Shown in pieces: positions 18,559 to 26,952 of a stretch of DNA of 64,000 nucleotides. This stretch comes from Rhizobium esperanzae. Its GTDB lineage: Bacteria > Pseudomonadota > Alphaproteobacteria > Rhizobiales > Rhizobiaceae. Every line of letters begins with the position of its first letter. The first letter of the stretch is position 1. The stretch spans positions 248,001 to 312,000 of the forward strand of contig NZ_MXPU01000003.1 of the NCBI RefSeq assembly GCF_002204185.1, read 5' to 3'. Under the pieces are notes generated by a model, which was not told where the DNA came from, made no database searches, and was given only the letters and a program-made list of their open reading frames with translations. Both the position numbers and the translations under genes were made by a program.

Positions 18559-19338
18559 TCAGGCTTCCAGGCTGTGCTGGAGAAGTCCTGTCAGATAATC
18601 GGCCATGACCCTTTGGCCGCCATCGTCTGTGATGAGGTCGTTGCGGACCTCGATCATCACATTGCGCAGGCCGTTCGAAAGCCCGTGCAGGATCAGCGTG
18701 TGGGTCACGCCATCCTCGGGTCCGTAAGGCTGGTTGCGTTCAATCCTGTAAAGCGGCGCATCGGCCGCGGCATCCAGCATGCGGTCGGCGAGCCGGCTGT
18801 CCTCATCATGCAATATGCCGAGTTCGACGGCGCGTTGCCGGCCGTGATAGACCGGCGTGAAGCTGTGCATCGTCACGATGACGGTATCCTGCCCCCTCGC
18901 CCGCCGATCGCGGATCAGTCCGCGGATGGCATCATGGAAAGGCACGTAAAGCGAATCGGTGCGCGCCAGGCGTTCTTCGGCGCTCAAATCCTTGTTGCCG
19001 GGTATGGCATAGATCTCGCTGGTCTCCGGCATGGCGCTCGGTGAACTGGGCGGCCGGTTGCAGTCGTAGATGAGCCGGGAGAAGCGCTGGTAGACGAGCG
19101 TCGCGTCGACTGCTTGCGATATGCCGCGGGCAACGGCGAGCGCGCCCGGATCCCAGGCGATATGGCTCGACAGCGCTTCGCTGGGCAGGCCGAGATCGCC
19201 GAAGCGGGCAGGAAGCGTTTTCGAGGCGTGCTCGCAGACGAGCAATACCGGGCTATGGCCTTCGATGCGCTCGATCCCGACGCAGTCGCCGTCGGCTTCG
19301 CTGAGGATGTTCGGCTGGGCCAGCACCAAAGGCGCCAC
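18559..19338 (-). CDS. N-formylglutamate amidohydrolase family protein
   Basis: A 259-residue protein of the FGase family. Motifs: VLLVCEHASKTLPARFGDLGL near residue 32 (metal-binding Glu-His), VTMHSFTPVYHGRQR near 156, and LSNGLRNVMIEVRNDLI near 222. HutG-type enzymes hydrolyse an amide of glutamate. There is no histidine-utilisation gene nearby. In this context the enzyme could instead split a gamma-glutamyl amide made by the ligase at 15364, releasing glutamate. That is inference. It is the first gene of the minus-strand set and faces the RpiR regulator across 168 bp that contain several inverted and direct repeats. Confidence 0.88.
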   Translation of the reverse strand: MAPLVLAQPNILSEADGDCVGIERIEGHSPVLLVCEHASKTLPARFGDLGLPSEALSSHIAWDPGALAVARGISQAVDATLVYQRFSRLIYDCNRPPSSPSAMPETSEIYAIPGNKDLSAEERLARTDSLYVPFHDAIRGLIRDRRARGQDTVIVTMHSFTPVYHGRQRAVELGILHDEDSRLADRMLDAAADAPLYRIERNQPYGPEDGVTHTLILHGLSNGLRNVMIEVRNDLITDDGGQRVMADYLTGLLQHSLEA

Positions 19339-19367
19339 TCCTATCCCTTAATAAAAGCTTTAAAGAA

Positions 19368-19421
19368 AAGAATTCTTCAGCTTTTGGCGACTGTCAAGCA
19401 TCCTCTGAAAATTTCTTTTCA
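19368..19421. promoter_or_regulatory. Candidate operator palindromes in the divergent promoter region
   Basis: AAGAATTCTT (19368-19377) is a perfect 10-bp palindrome, and TGAAAATTTCTTTTCA (19406-19421) is an inverted repeat with a 4-bp centre. GAAA/TTTC-type dyads are common for RpiR-family regulators, and the regulator gene is adjacent. Binding is not proven. Confidence 0.45.
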
Positions 19422-19430
19422 TGACAGTGG

Positions 19431-19460
19431 TTGACATGGATTATGACAGCGTTGTTAACT
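19431..19460 (+). promoter_or_regulatory. Putative sigma-70 promoter of the RpiR regulator gene
   Basis: TTGACA (19431-19436) is followed after 18 bp by TTAACT (19455-19460), 46 bp before the GTG start at 19507. It overlaps repeated TGTCA units (minus strand) at 19419-19449. Confidence 0.4.
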
Positions 19461-19506
19461 TTGGTTGGGAGAGTGGCGCCAGACCACTCCCGGGGAGCAA
19501 AGTCAC

Positions 19507-20379
19507 GTGACCACTGCGTCGAAGACGGTTTCGGACGTCATACATTCGCATCTCGGCGTGTTGACGCGTGCCGAGAAGCAGTTGGCGGAAAGCCTCCTCG
19601 ACAACTATCCGGTTTCCGGCCTCGGCAGCATCACTACGATCGCAGAGAACGCCGGCGTTTCCACGCCCACCGTCGTGCGGATGGTGCAGAAGCTCGGCTT
19701 CAAGGGCTATCCTGATTTTCAGGCGCACCTGCATCTGGAGGTCGAGGCGACGATCTCCAATCCCATTACAAAGCACGACCGCTGGGCGCAGAACGCGCCG
19801 GGCACCCATATCCTCAACCGCTTCGCCGATGCCATCATGGGCAATCTGCGCCAGACGCTGACCGATCTCGACACCGCGACCTTCGACAGCGTCGCCTCAC
19901 TGCTTTCCGACCGCAAGCGCGGCCTCTACTTCGTCGGCGGCCGCATCACCGGCGCGCTTGCCGAATATTTCTTCACGCATATGCAAGTGATCCGGTCGGC
20001 GACGACCCTGCTGTCGTCGAATTCCAGCAGCTGGCCGCAATATGTCCTCAACATGAATGCCGGCGATATTCTGATCATCTTCGACATTCGCCGCTACGAG
20101 CAGGAAATGGTCAGCCTTGCCACCGCCGCCCGCAAGCGCGGCGCCGAAATTGTTGTCTTCACCGACCAATGGGGCTCACCGGCCGCCAAACTCGCCCGCC
20201 ACGCTTTCCGCGTCCGGATCGAGGCACCGTCGGCCTGGGATTCATCCGTCGTTACCCTGTTCATTGTCGAGGCGCTGATCGAAGCCGTCCAGAATTCGAC
20301 CTGGGACGAGACAAAGGAACGCATGAAGACACTGGAGGGTCTGTTCGAGCAGACCAAACTCTTCCGTAAACCGGGTTAG
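19507..20379 (+). CDS. MurR/RpiR-family transcriptional regulator (HTH plus SIS domain)
   Basis: A 290-residue regulator. Residues 1-75 hold the RpiR helix-turn-helix (SLGSI..IAENAGVSTPTVVRMVQKLGFKGYPDFQ), and about 125-260 the sugar-isomerase (SIS) domain with LYFVGGRITGALAEYF and ILIIFDIRRYEQEMV. SIS domains bind phosphosugars or related ligands. The GTG at 19507 has GGGGAG upstream and gives normal length. It is divergent from the amine-catabolic set and 190 bp upstream of the ABC importer, so either could be its target. Confidence 0.9.
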   Translation: MTTASKTVSDVIHSHLGVLTRAEKQLAESLLDNYPVSGLGSITTIAENAGVSTPTVVRMVQKLGFKGYPDFQAHLHLEVEATISNPITKHDRWAQNAPGTHILNRFADAIMGNLRQTLTDLDTATFDSVASLLSDRKRGLYFVGGRITGALAEYFFTHMQVIRSATTLLSSNSSSWPQYVLNMNAGDILIIFDIRRYEQEMVSLATAARKRGAEIVVFTDQWGSPAAKLARHAFRVRIEAPSAWDSSVVTLFIVEALIEAVQNSTWDETKERMKTLEGLFEQTKLFRKPG

Positions 20380-20487
20380 GAGGACAAGACCAAGAGGGAG
20401 AAAAACAATGGCGGGTTTTTGCGGATACAGACCGCGCTGTCGCAAATGGAACATCTGTCACAAGCGCCTGCTATTCATGCAAAACCA

Positions 20488-20527
20488 CCGTCATGCAGCC
20501 GTCACACAAGCTTCATGTAAGCTCATT
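20488..20527 (+). promoter_or_regulatory. PHO box (PhoB binding repeats) upstream of the ABC importer
   Basis: Four 7-bp units begin exactly 11 bp apart: CCGTCAT (20488), CCGTCAC (20499), GCTTCAT (20510) and GCTCATT (20521). The PhoB consensus is tandem CTGTCAT units spaced by 4 bp, so the first two units match 6 and 5 of 7 positions, with weaker third and fourth copies. The site ends 41 bp before the GTG start of the substrate-binding protein gene. Confidence 0.7.
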
Positions 20528-20568
20528 AACAGCATCGCCAGACACTGAAAACCCGAAGGAGAACAACA

Positions 20569-21672
20569 GTGATCTCTAACATTTCTCGACTGCTGTCGCT
20601 TTCTACTGCGATGATCGTGGCTTCGACCGCGATTGCTGCCGCAGAACCGAGCGCTGAACTCATCGCCGCCGCCAAGAAGGAAGGCACGCTGACCACGATC
20701 GCTCTCCCGCACGACTGGTGCGGCTATGGCGACGTCATTGCCGGCTTCAAGGCCAAGTATGGTCTCGAAGTCAACGAGTTGAACCCGGACGCCGGTTCGG
20801 GCGACGAAGTCGAAGCCATCAAGGCCAACAAGGGCAACACCGGCCCGCAGGCTCCCGATGTCATCGACGTCGGCCTCTCCTTCGGCCCGTCCGCCAAGAA
20901 GGACGGTCTGATTCAGCCTTACAAGGTCTCGACCTGGGATTCGATTCCGGATTCCGCAAAGGATGCCGAAGGCTACTGGTATGGCGACTATTACGGCGTT
21001 CTCTCGTTCCTCGTGAACAAGGATCTCGTCAAGACGTCGCCGGCCGACTGGTCCGACCTGAAGAAGAGCGACTTTGCAAACAGCGTTGCACTCGCCGGCG
21101 ATCCGCGCACTGCCAACCAGGCCGTCCAGGGCGTTTACGCCGCTGGCCTTTCCGCGTCCGGCGGTGATGCAGCCAAGGCAGGCGAAGAAGGCCTGAAGTT
21201 CTTCGCCGAACTCAACAAGGCCGGCAATTTCGTGCCTGTCGTCGGCAAGGCGGCTCCGTTCGCTCAGGGCTCAACGCCGATCATCGTCGCCTGGGACTAC
21301 AACGCAATGTCCTGGGGTGAAAGCCTGAAGGGCAATCCTCCGTTCGAAGTCGTCGTTCCGAAGACGGGCGTCGTCGCCGGCGTTTACGTCCAGGCGATTT
21401 CTGCCTTCGCTCCGCACCCGAACGCTGCCAAACTCTGGATGGAATATCTCTATTCCGACGAAGGTCAGCTTGGCTGGCTGAAGGGCTATTGCCACCCGAT
21501 CCGCTTCAACGATCTTGCCAAGAACAACAAGATCCCGAAGGAACTGCTCGACAAGCTGCCCCCGGCAGCAGCCTATGAAAAGGCCGTCTTCCCGACGCTC
21601 GAAGAGCAGGCCGCCGGCAAGGAAACCATCACCAAGAACTGGGATTCCGTCGTCGGCGCCAGCGTCAAGTAA
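20569..21672 (+). CDS. ABC importer periplasmic substrate-binding protein (AfuA/PotD-like fold)
   Basis: A 367-residue exported protein; the signal peptide ends at about residue 25 (STAIAAAEPS). It belongs to the type II binding-protein cluster shared by iron(III), phosphonate, sugar-phosphate (AfuA) and polyamine transporters. Seen are KKEGTLTTIALPHDWCGYGDVIAGFKAKYG and DVGLSFGPSAKKDGLIQPY. No obvious iron-ligand tyrosine pair (YY) is visible. A PHO box just upstream suggests a phosphorus-containing substrate such as an organophosphate or phosphonate. The start is GTG after AAGGAG. A hairpin terminator separates it from the permease genes. Confidence 0.88.
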   Translation: MISNISRLLSLSTAMIVASTAIAAAEPSAELIAAAKKEGTLTTIALPHDWCGYGDVIAGFKAKYGLEVNELNPDAGSGDEVEAIKANKGNTGPQAPDVIDVGLSFGPSAKKDGLIQPYKVSTWDSIPDSAKDAEGYWYGDYYGVLSFLVNKDLVKTSPADWSDLKKSDFANSVALAGDPRTANQAVQGVYAAGLSASGGDAAKAGEEGLKFFAELNKAGNFVPVVGKAAPFAQGSTPIIVAWDYNAMSWGESLKGNPPFEVVVPKTGVVAGVYVQAISAFAPHPNAAKLWMEYLYSDEGQLGWLKGYCHPIRFNDLAKNNKIPKELLDKLPPAAAYEKAVFPTLEEQAAGKETITKNWDSVVGASVK

Positions 21673-21684
21673 TATTCGATCCTG

Positions 21685-21716
21685 CCTCCCCGCCTCAGGG
21701 CGGGGAGGTCTTTCTC
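21685..21716 (+). terminator. Hairpin with T-rich tail between binding-protein and permease genes
   Basis: A 10-bp perfect GC-rich stem (21685-21694 with 21699-21708, loop TCAG) followed by TCTTTCTC. Within an ABC operon this probably terminates part of the transcripts, leaving excess binding-protein mRNA. Confidence 0.7.
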
Positions 21717-21743
21717 ACCCCGATGCCCCAGGATGAGCTTTTC

Positions 21744-22637
21744 ATGAGCACGGTTTCTACGCCTATGGTGAGCAGCGCCCCCTTGATCAACAGAGACCGC
21801 GTGATCGACTGGCTGGGCATTGCACCTTTCATTATCTTCTCGCTGCTGTTCCTGATCATCCCCACGCTCTATCTGGTGGCGGGCGCGTTTCTGACGCCCG
21901 AGGGTAACTTCACGCTGAAGAATATCGGCGATCTCTTTACCCCCTCGATCATCAGCGCTTACTGGATCAGTATTCGCGTCTCCGTAGCGTCGGCTCTCGG
22001 CGGCGCGTTGATCGGCTTCTTCCTCGCGTGGGCCGTCGTTCTCGGTGGCCTGCCCGCCTCCGTCCGCTCGACGCTTCTGACCTTCTCCGGCGTCGCATCG
22101 AATTTTGCCGGCGTGCCGCTCGCCTTCGCATTCCTCGCAACGCTTGGCCGCACCGGCCTTGTGACGGTTTTCCTGCGCGAATGGTTCAATTTCAACCTTT
22201 ACAGCACCGGCTTCAACCTGCTGTCCTTCTTCGGCCTCACCATCACCTATATGTATTTCCAGATCCCGCTGATGGTGCTGATCCTGACGCCGGCTCTTGA
22301 CGGCATGAAGAAGGAATGGCGCGAAGCCTCTGAGATTCTCGGCGCCACCAACCGCCAGTACTGGACGATGGTCGCACTGCCGATCCTCTGGCCGAGCCTG
22401 CTCGGCACGACGCTGCTGCTCTTTGCTAACGCCTTCGGCGCCATCGCCACCGCCTTCGCGCTGACCGGCAGCTCGCTGAACATCGTGCCGATCCTGCTCT
22501 ATGCGCAGATCCGCGGCGACGTTCTGCACAATGCCAATCTCGGTTACGCTATCGCACTCGGTATGATCGTCATAACAGGCGTCTCCAACGTCCTTTACCT
22601 CATGCTGCGCATGCGCGCCGAACGGTGGCAGAAATGA
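21744..22637 (+). CDS. ABC transporter permease (first subunit)
   Basis: A 297-residue inner-membrane protein with about six to seven helices and the EAA-type cytoplasmic loop WREASEILGATNRQYWTMVALPILWPSL near residue 200, which contacts the ATPase. It belongs to the PotB/CysTW-like permease group. The ATG at 21744 has AGGATGAG upstream; 21723 is an alternative giving seven more residues. It overlaps the second permease gene by 4 bp. It is part of the PHO-box-preceded importer. Confidence 0.9.
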   Translation: MSTVSTPMVSSAPLINRDRVIDWLGIAPFIIFSLLFLIIPTLYLVAGAFLTPEGNFTLKNIGDLFTPSIISAYWISIRVSVASALGGALIGFFLAWAVVLGGLPASVRSTLLTFSGVASNFAGVPLAFAFLATLGRTGLVTVFLREWFNFNLYSTGFNLLSFFGLTITYMYFQIPLMVLILTPALDGMKKEWREASEILGATNRQYWTMVALPILWPSLLGTTLLLFANAFGAIATAFALTGSSLNIVPILLYAQIRGDVLHNANLGYAIALGMIVITGVSNVLYLMLRMRAERWQK

Positions 22638-23422
22638 AAGCTCAACGCCTCGGCGCCTGGATCGCCATTATTCTGGGCGCATCCTATTTCGTCATTCCAC
22701 TGATCGGCACCATCGAGTTTTCGTTGCGTATGCGCCGCGGCGAATACAGCCTCGATGCCTATGAGTCGGTATTCTCAGATGTTCAATTCCGCGAGACCTT
22801 TGGCTATTCCATGTTGATGGCGCTCCTGACCATCGTCTTCGGCATGCTGCTCGTCGTGCCGACGGCCTATTGGGTGCGGCTGCGCCTGCCGCAGATGCGT
22901 CAGGTCGTCGAATTCATCACGCTGCTGCCGCTCGTCATTCCGGCGATCGTCATCGTCTTCGGTTACCTCAGAATGTACAATTCGTCGTCCTATCTGCCGT
23001 TGACGGGTTCGACGACCGGCACCAACGTCCTGCTGGTGTTCTCCTATATCACGCTGTCCCTGCCCTACATGTACCGCGCCGTCGATACCGCCATGCGCGC
23101 CATCGACGTCCGCACCCTCACGGAAGCGGCCGAAAGTCTCGGCGCTCGCTGGACGACGATCATGTTCAGATGCATTTTCCCTAATGTCATGAGCGGCGTG
23201 CTCTCGGGCGCCTTCATCACGCTGGCGATCGTTATGGGCGAATTCACCTTCGCTGCCCTACTCAACCGTCCGGCCTTCGGCCCCTACCTGCAGCTTGTCG
23301 GCGCCAACAAGGCCTATGAGCCTTCGGCGCTCGCCGTCATCGCCTTCTCGATCACCTGGCTCAGCATGGGCCTGCTCAATCTTGTTTCCCGCTTCGGCAA
23401 AGCCCGCCCGGCAAAGGCTTAA
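22634..23422 (+). CDS. ABC transporter permease (second subunit)
   Basis: A 262-residue membrane protein with six predicted helices and an EAA loop, LTEAAESLGARWTTIMFRCIFPNVMSG, near residue 165. PotC-like. The ATG at 22634 forms an ATGA overlap with the previous stop; a GTG at 22625 could add three residues. The ATPase gene follows after 12 bp. Confidence 0.9.
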   Translation: MKAQRLGAWIAIILGASYFVIPLIGTIEFSLRMRRGEYSLDAYESVFSDVQFRETFGYSMLMALLTIVFGMLLVVPTAYWVRLRLPQMRQVVEFITLLPLVIPAIVIVFGYLRMYNSSSYLPLTGSTTGTNVLLVFSYITLSLPYMYRAVDTAMRAIDVRTLTEAAESLGARWTTIMFRCIFPNVMSGVLSGAFITLAIVMGEFTFAALLNRPAFGPYLQLVGANKAYEPSALAVIAFSITWLSMGLLNLVSRFGKARPAKA

Positions 23423-23434
23423 GGTAACTGGCTC

Positions 23435-24496
23435 ATGTCCTTTCTCACACTGAACAACATTCAGAAATCCTTCGGCCCGGTGCAGGTCGTCAAGAACTTC
23501 AACATGAACATCGAGAAGGGCGAGTTCGTCTCCTTCCTCGGACCGTCGGGCTGCGGCAAGACGACCGTTCTGCGCATGATCGCCGGCTTCGAGACGCCGA
23601 CCGGTGGCACGCTGACCATCAACGGCAAGGACCAGAGCGCGCTCAAGCCGAACCAGCGCAACATTGGCATGGTCTTCCAGGCCTACGCTCTCTTCCCCAA
23701 CATGTCCGTGCACGATAACGTCGCCTTCGGCCTCAAGGTCGCTGGCGCGCCGAAGCCCGAGATCGACGCCCGCGTTAAGGAAATGCTCGGCCTGATCAAG
23801 CTCGATCACCTGGCCGATCGCTACCCCTACCAGCTGTCCGGCGGCCAGCAGCAGCGCGTAGCACTTGCCCGCGCGCTCGCGGTGAAACCGCAGGTGCTGC
23901 TGCTCGACGAGCCGCTGTCGGCCCTCGACGCCAAGATCCGCGTGTCGCTGCGCGAGGAAATCCGCCAGATCCAGCAGCAGCTCGGCATCACCACCGTTTT
24001 CGTCACCCACGATCAGGAAGAAGCCTTGTCGATCTCCGATCGCATCGTGGTGATGAATGCCGGCAAGGCCGACCAGATCGGCTCGCCATTCGAGATCTAC
24101 AACAAGCCGGCCACGCGCTTCGTCGCCTCCTTTGTCGGCACGCTGAACCTGATCGAGGCCAAAGTCGTCGATCCCGACACCAACCTCATCCAGATCGGCG
24201 ATCAGAAGATCACGCTGAAGCAGTCGGTCGCAGCCCACAAGGCCGGCGAGACCATCTCGCTGGCGCTGCGCCCGGAAGCAGGCTCGCTCTCCGACACCGC
24301 CAGAAGCGATACGGCGCTGACCGGCCAGGTCGTCTCGGCTCACTTCCTCGGTTCGGTCATCCGCACCCGCATGAATGTCGGCGGTAACATCATTTCCTTC
24401 GACATGTTCAACAGCCCCGGTGTTACCCCGCCGCAGGCCGGCGAAACCGTGACGCTGCGCTTCATGGCCGCCGACTTGCTCGTCATCAGTGATTGA
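23435..24496 (+). CDS. ABC transporter ATP-binding protein
   Basis: A 353-residue ATPase with Walker A GPSGCGKTT near residue 36, signature LSGGQQQRVALARALA near 134, Walker B LLLDEPLSALD near 157 and a switch His in VFVTHDQEEAL. A C-terminal TOBE-like domain (about 280-350) is typical of PotA/FbpC-type subunits. It powers the importer encoded just upstream and is the last gene of the unit, followed by a strong terminator at 24519. The TOBE domain may serve in substrate-linked regulation. Confidence 0.93.
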   Translation: MSFLTLNNIQKSFGPVQVVKNFNMNIEKGEFVSFLGPSGCGKTTVLRMIAGFETPTGGTLTINGKDQSALKPNQRNIGMVFQAYALFPNMSVHDNVAFGLKVAGAPKPEIDARVKEMLGLIKLDHLADRYPYQLSGGQQQRVALARALAVKPQVLLLDEPLSALDAKIRVSLREEIRQIQQQLGITTVFVTHDQEEALSISDRIVVMNAGKADQIGSPFEIYNKPATRFVASFVGTLNLIEAKVVDPDTNLIQIGDQKITLKQSVAAHKAGETISLALRPEAGSLSDTARSDTALTGQVVSAHFLGSVIRTRMNVGGNIISFDMFNSPGVTPPQAGETVTLRFMAADLLVISD

Positions 24497-24518
24497 TATT
24501 GCGGAATAGCACTCACGC

Positions 24519-24549
24519 AAAAGGCGCCGCGAACAAGGCGCCTTTTTTT
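24519..24549 (+). terminator. Rho-independent terminator of the ABC importer operon
   Basis: AAAGGCGCC pairs with GGCGCCTTT across an 8-nt loop, followed by seven T in a row at 24543-24549. Confidence 0.88.
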
Positions 24550-24669
24550 GAATGACGGAAGAATGAAGCGCGTCGTTGAGTCACGTTTCAGGCGACGCGC
24601 TTTGTCTGGTGAAGCACCCGGCACGGTGTGCGTCTATGCGCCAGGGGCGAGTTTGGCAGAAACGCGCCC

Positions 24670-24765
24670 CCAAACTCCGTCATCCTCGGCCTTGAGCCGA
24701 GGATCCATCCCCTCCGCTGATGGATGCCTACATGGATGCTCGGCTCAAGGCCGAGCATGACGTAG
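24670..24765. repeat. Double-hairpin dispersed palindromic repeat
   Basis: ATCCTCGGC/GCCGAGGAT (24682-24690, 24696-24704) and ATGCTCGGC/GCCGAGCAT (24736-24744, 24750-24758) are two related hairpins around CTTGA/TCAAG loops. This accounts for most of the 380-bp gap between the two ABC operons; no gene is seen in the rest. Confidence 0.65.
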
Positions 24766-24878
24766 GATGGGGTGGGCGAAAGGAGCCATCGTGAATAGAC
24801 GTGCGTGTCAGGAATGACATCCACAGGCAACACCAAACAATACCAGCCCATAGCTGCGCGATTGATGCTTCCTTTCCC

Positions 24879-25880
24879 TCAGCGGATCGCCCTGTCGTCC
24901 GCATCGAAGCGATGCACGCGCGCCTGGTCTGGCGTCGCGTAAACGATCTCATCGGGCTCATACTGGTGCTCGCCGAAGAGACGCGCCGTCAGCAGGCCGC
25001 ACTGCTCGGATTCCAGATAGATGATCGTGTCGGCGCCGAGATGCTCGACATGCACAACTTTCGCCGCCCACGTCCCCTGCTCGCGCGACAGCGTCATATG
25101 TTCGGGACGCACGCCGATCGTCTTGGCGCTGTGGTCGCCGACCTTCTCGCCCGCGATGAAATTCATCTGCGGCGAGCCGATAAAGCCGGCGACGAAGACG
25201 TTGGCCGGGCGGTTGTAAAGCTCCATCGGCGAGCCGATCTGCTCGATCGCGCCGGCATTCAGCACGACGATCTTATCGGCAAGCGTCATCGCCTCGACTT
25301 GGTCGTGCGTAACGTAGATCATCGTCGCCTTCAGGCCGCGGTGCAGCCGGGCGATTTCGAGCCGGGTCTGGACGCGCAGCGCCGCATCGAGGTTCGACAG
25401 CGGCTCGTCGAACAGGAAGAGTTCCGGTTCGCGAACGATGGCGCGGCCGATCGCGACGCGCTGGCGCTGGCCGCCTGATAGTTCGGCCGGTCGGCGTGCG
25501 AGATAAGGTGCGAGCGACAGCATGCCGGATGCTTTGCCGACACGGCTGTCGATCTCGTTCTTGGGCGTGCCTGCCTGCTTGAGCCCGAGCCCCATATTGT
25601 CCTTGACCGTCAGGTGCGGATAGAGCGCATAGGACTGGAACACCATGGCGATGCCGCGCTTGGCCGGCGGCGTCAGCGTCTCGTCGCGGCCATTGATGAC
25701 GACGGCGCCCGAGGTGACGTCCTCGAGGCCGGCGATGCTGCGCAAGAGCGTCGATTTTCCGCAGCCGGACGGCCCGACGAAGATGACAAATTCGCCGTCC
25801 TTGACCTCGAGATCGATGCCCTTCAGCACCTCATGCGTACCATAGGTCTTGCGGATGGATTTGAGTTGAAGCGATCCCAC
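24879..25880 (-). CDS. Sugar ABC transporter ATP-binding protein (UgpC/MalK type)
   Basis: A 333-residue ATPase: Walker [10 protein letters not shown] near residue 36, ABC signature [16 protein letters not shown] near 135, [11 protein letters not shown] near 158, [17 protein letters not shown] near 189 and a C-terminal TOBE/OB domain containing IGVRPEHM. The family energises carbohydrate ABC importers; here it is the last gene of a minus-strand sugar operon. The GTG at 25880 (AAGGA upstream) is preferred because the reading frame further upstream overlaps the dehydrogenase gene. Confidence 0.92.
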   Translation of the reverse strand: MGSLQLKSIRKTYGTHEVLKGIDLEVKDGEFVIFVGPSGCGKSTLLRSIAGLEDVTSGAVVINGRDETLTPPAKRGIAMVFQSYALYPHLTVKDNMGLGLKQAGTPKNEIDSRVGKASGMLSLAPYLARRPAELSGGQRQRVAIGRAIVREPELFLFDEPLSNLDAALRVQTRLEIARLHRGLKATMIYVTHDQVEAMTLADKIVVLNAGAIEQIGSPMELYNRPANVFVAGFIGSPQMNFIAGEKVGDHSAKTIGVRPEHMTLSREQGTWAAKVVHVEHLGADTIIYLESEQCGLLTARLFGEHQYEPDEIVYATPDQARVHRFDADDRAIR

Positions 25881-25890
25881 TGATTTTTCC

Positions 25891-26952
25891 TTACAATCTG
25901 ACCGGCTGGCCGGTGCGCACGCTCTCGTCGGCGGCAAGGCAGATGCGAAGCGACGCCACCGCATCCGCCATGTGGCGATCGAGGTTCAGATCCTCGCGGA
26001 TCGCCCTCAGCATGAAAGCCTGTTCCAGGTCGCAAAGCGCCTGATGACCGGGCTCGCCCGTCATCCTCATATCCTGGTCGGGCCGGATGAACTTGCCGTC
26101 TGGGCCGGTTTCGGCCGTATGCAGACGGATCACCGAGGTCTTGGTGTGCGTATCGATATCGTCGGACTTGGCATTCGGATCCATGACGATCGACACCGCC
26201 CCCTTCGGCGACATCACATCCTTCACGAAGAAGGCTGTCTCCGAGATCATCGGTCCCCAGCCGGCCTCATACCAGCCGACCGAACCATCCTCGAAAAGCA
26301 CTTGCAGGTGGCCGTAATTATACATGTCGGCGGCGATTTCATCGGAGAGACGCAGCCCCATGCCGCGCACCTCGACGGCTCTCGCATCGGTGATCTGGCA
26401 CATGACGTCGACATAATGCACGCCGCAATCGACGATCGGCGAGGTCGTGCGCATCAGCGATTTGTGCGTTGCCCAGGTCGGGCCGCTGGACTGCTGATTG
26501 AGGTTCATGCGGAAGACGTAAGGCGGACCGAGTTTGCGTGCCTCCTCGATCAGCTTCACCCAGGACGGATGATGCCGCAGGATATAACCGATCACCAGCT
26601 TGCGCCCGGCCTTCTCAGCCGCCGCCACGACACGCTCCGCGTCGGCGACGGTGGTCGCCAGCGGCTTTTCCACGAAGACATGGCAGCCGGCCTCGAAGGC
26701 GGCGACGGCATAATCGGCATGGCTATCGGAATAGGTGTTGATCGAGCAGAGGTCCGGCTTCAGGTCGGCAAGCGCCGTCGCAAAGTCGGGGTGAGCGGTA
26801 TAGCCCCGCAGTTCGGGCTCCAGCGCCGGCGTCGAGCGGTTGACGAGACCGACGATCTCGAAACCGGGATTGTTATGGTAGGCAAGCGCATGGCTGCGGC
26901 CCATATTGCCGAGGCCGGCAACGAGGACGCGGATCGGTTTCTCCCGGCTCAC
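25891..26952 (-). CDS. Gfo/Idh/MocA-family oxidoreductase
   Basis: A 353-residue NAD(P)-dependent sugar or inositol dehydrogenase-like protein. The N-terminal Rossmann motif [18 protein letters not shown] lies near residue 9 and the diagnostic [15 protein letters not shown] near 95. The C-terminal alpha/beta domain carries [13 protein letters not shown] with a probable catalytic His near 180. Located between ABC permease and ATPase genes of one operon (4-bp overlap with the permease gene), it probably oxidises the imported sugar or a derivative. The substrate is not recognisable. Confidence 0.93.
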   Translation of the reverse strand: MSREKPIRVLVAGLGNMGRSHALAYHNNPGFEIVGLVNRSTPALEPELRGYTAHPDFATALADLKPDLCSINTYSDSHADYAVAAFEAGCHVFVEKPLATTVADAERVVAAAEKAGRKLVIGYILRHHPSWVKLIEEARKLGPPYVFRMNLNQQSSGPTWATHKSLMRTTSPIVDCGVHYVDVMCQITDARAVEVRGMGLRLSDEIAADMYNYGHLQVLFEDGSVGWYEAGWGPMISETAFFVKDVMSPKGAVSIVMDPNAKSDDIDTHTKTSVIRLHTAETGPDGKFIRPDQDMRMTGEPGHQALCDLEQAFMLRAIREDLNLDRHMADAVASLRICLAADESVRTGQPVRL

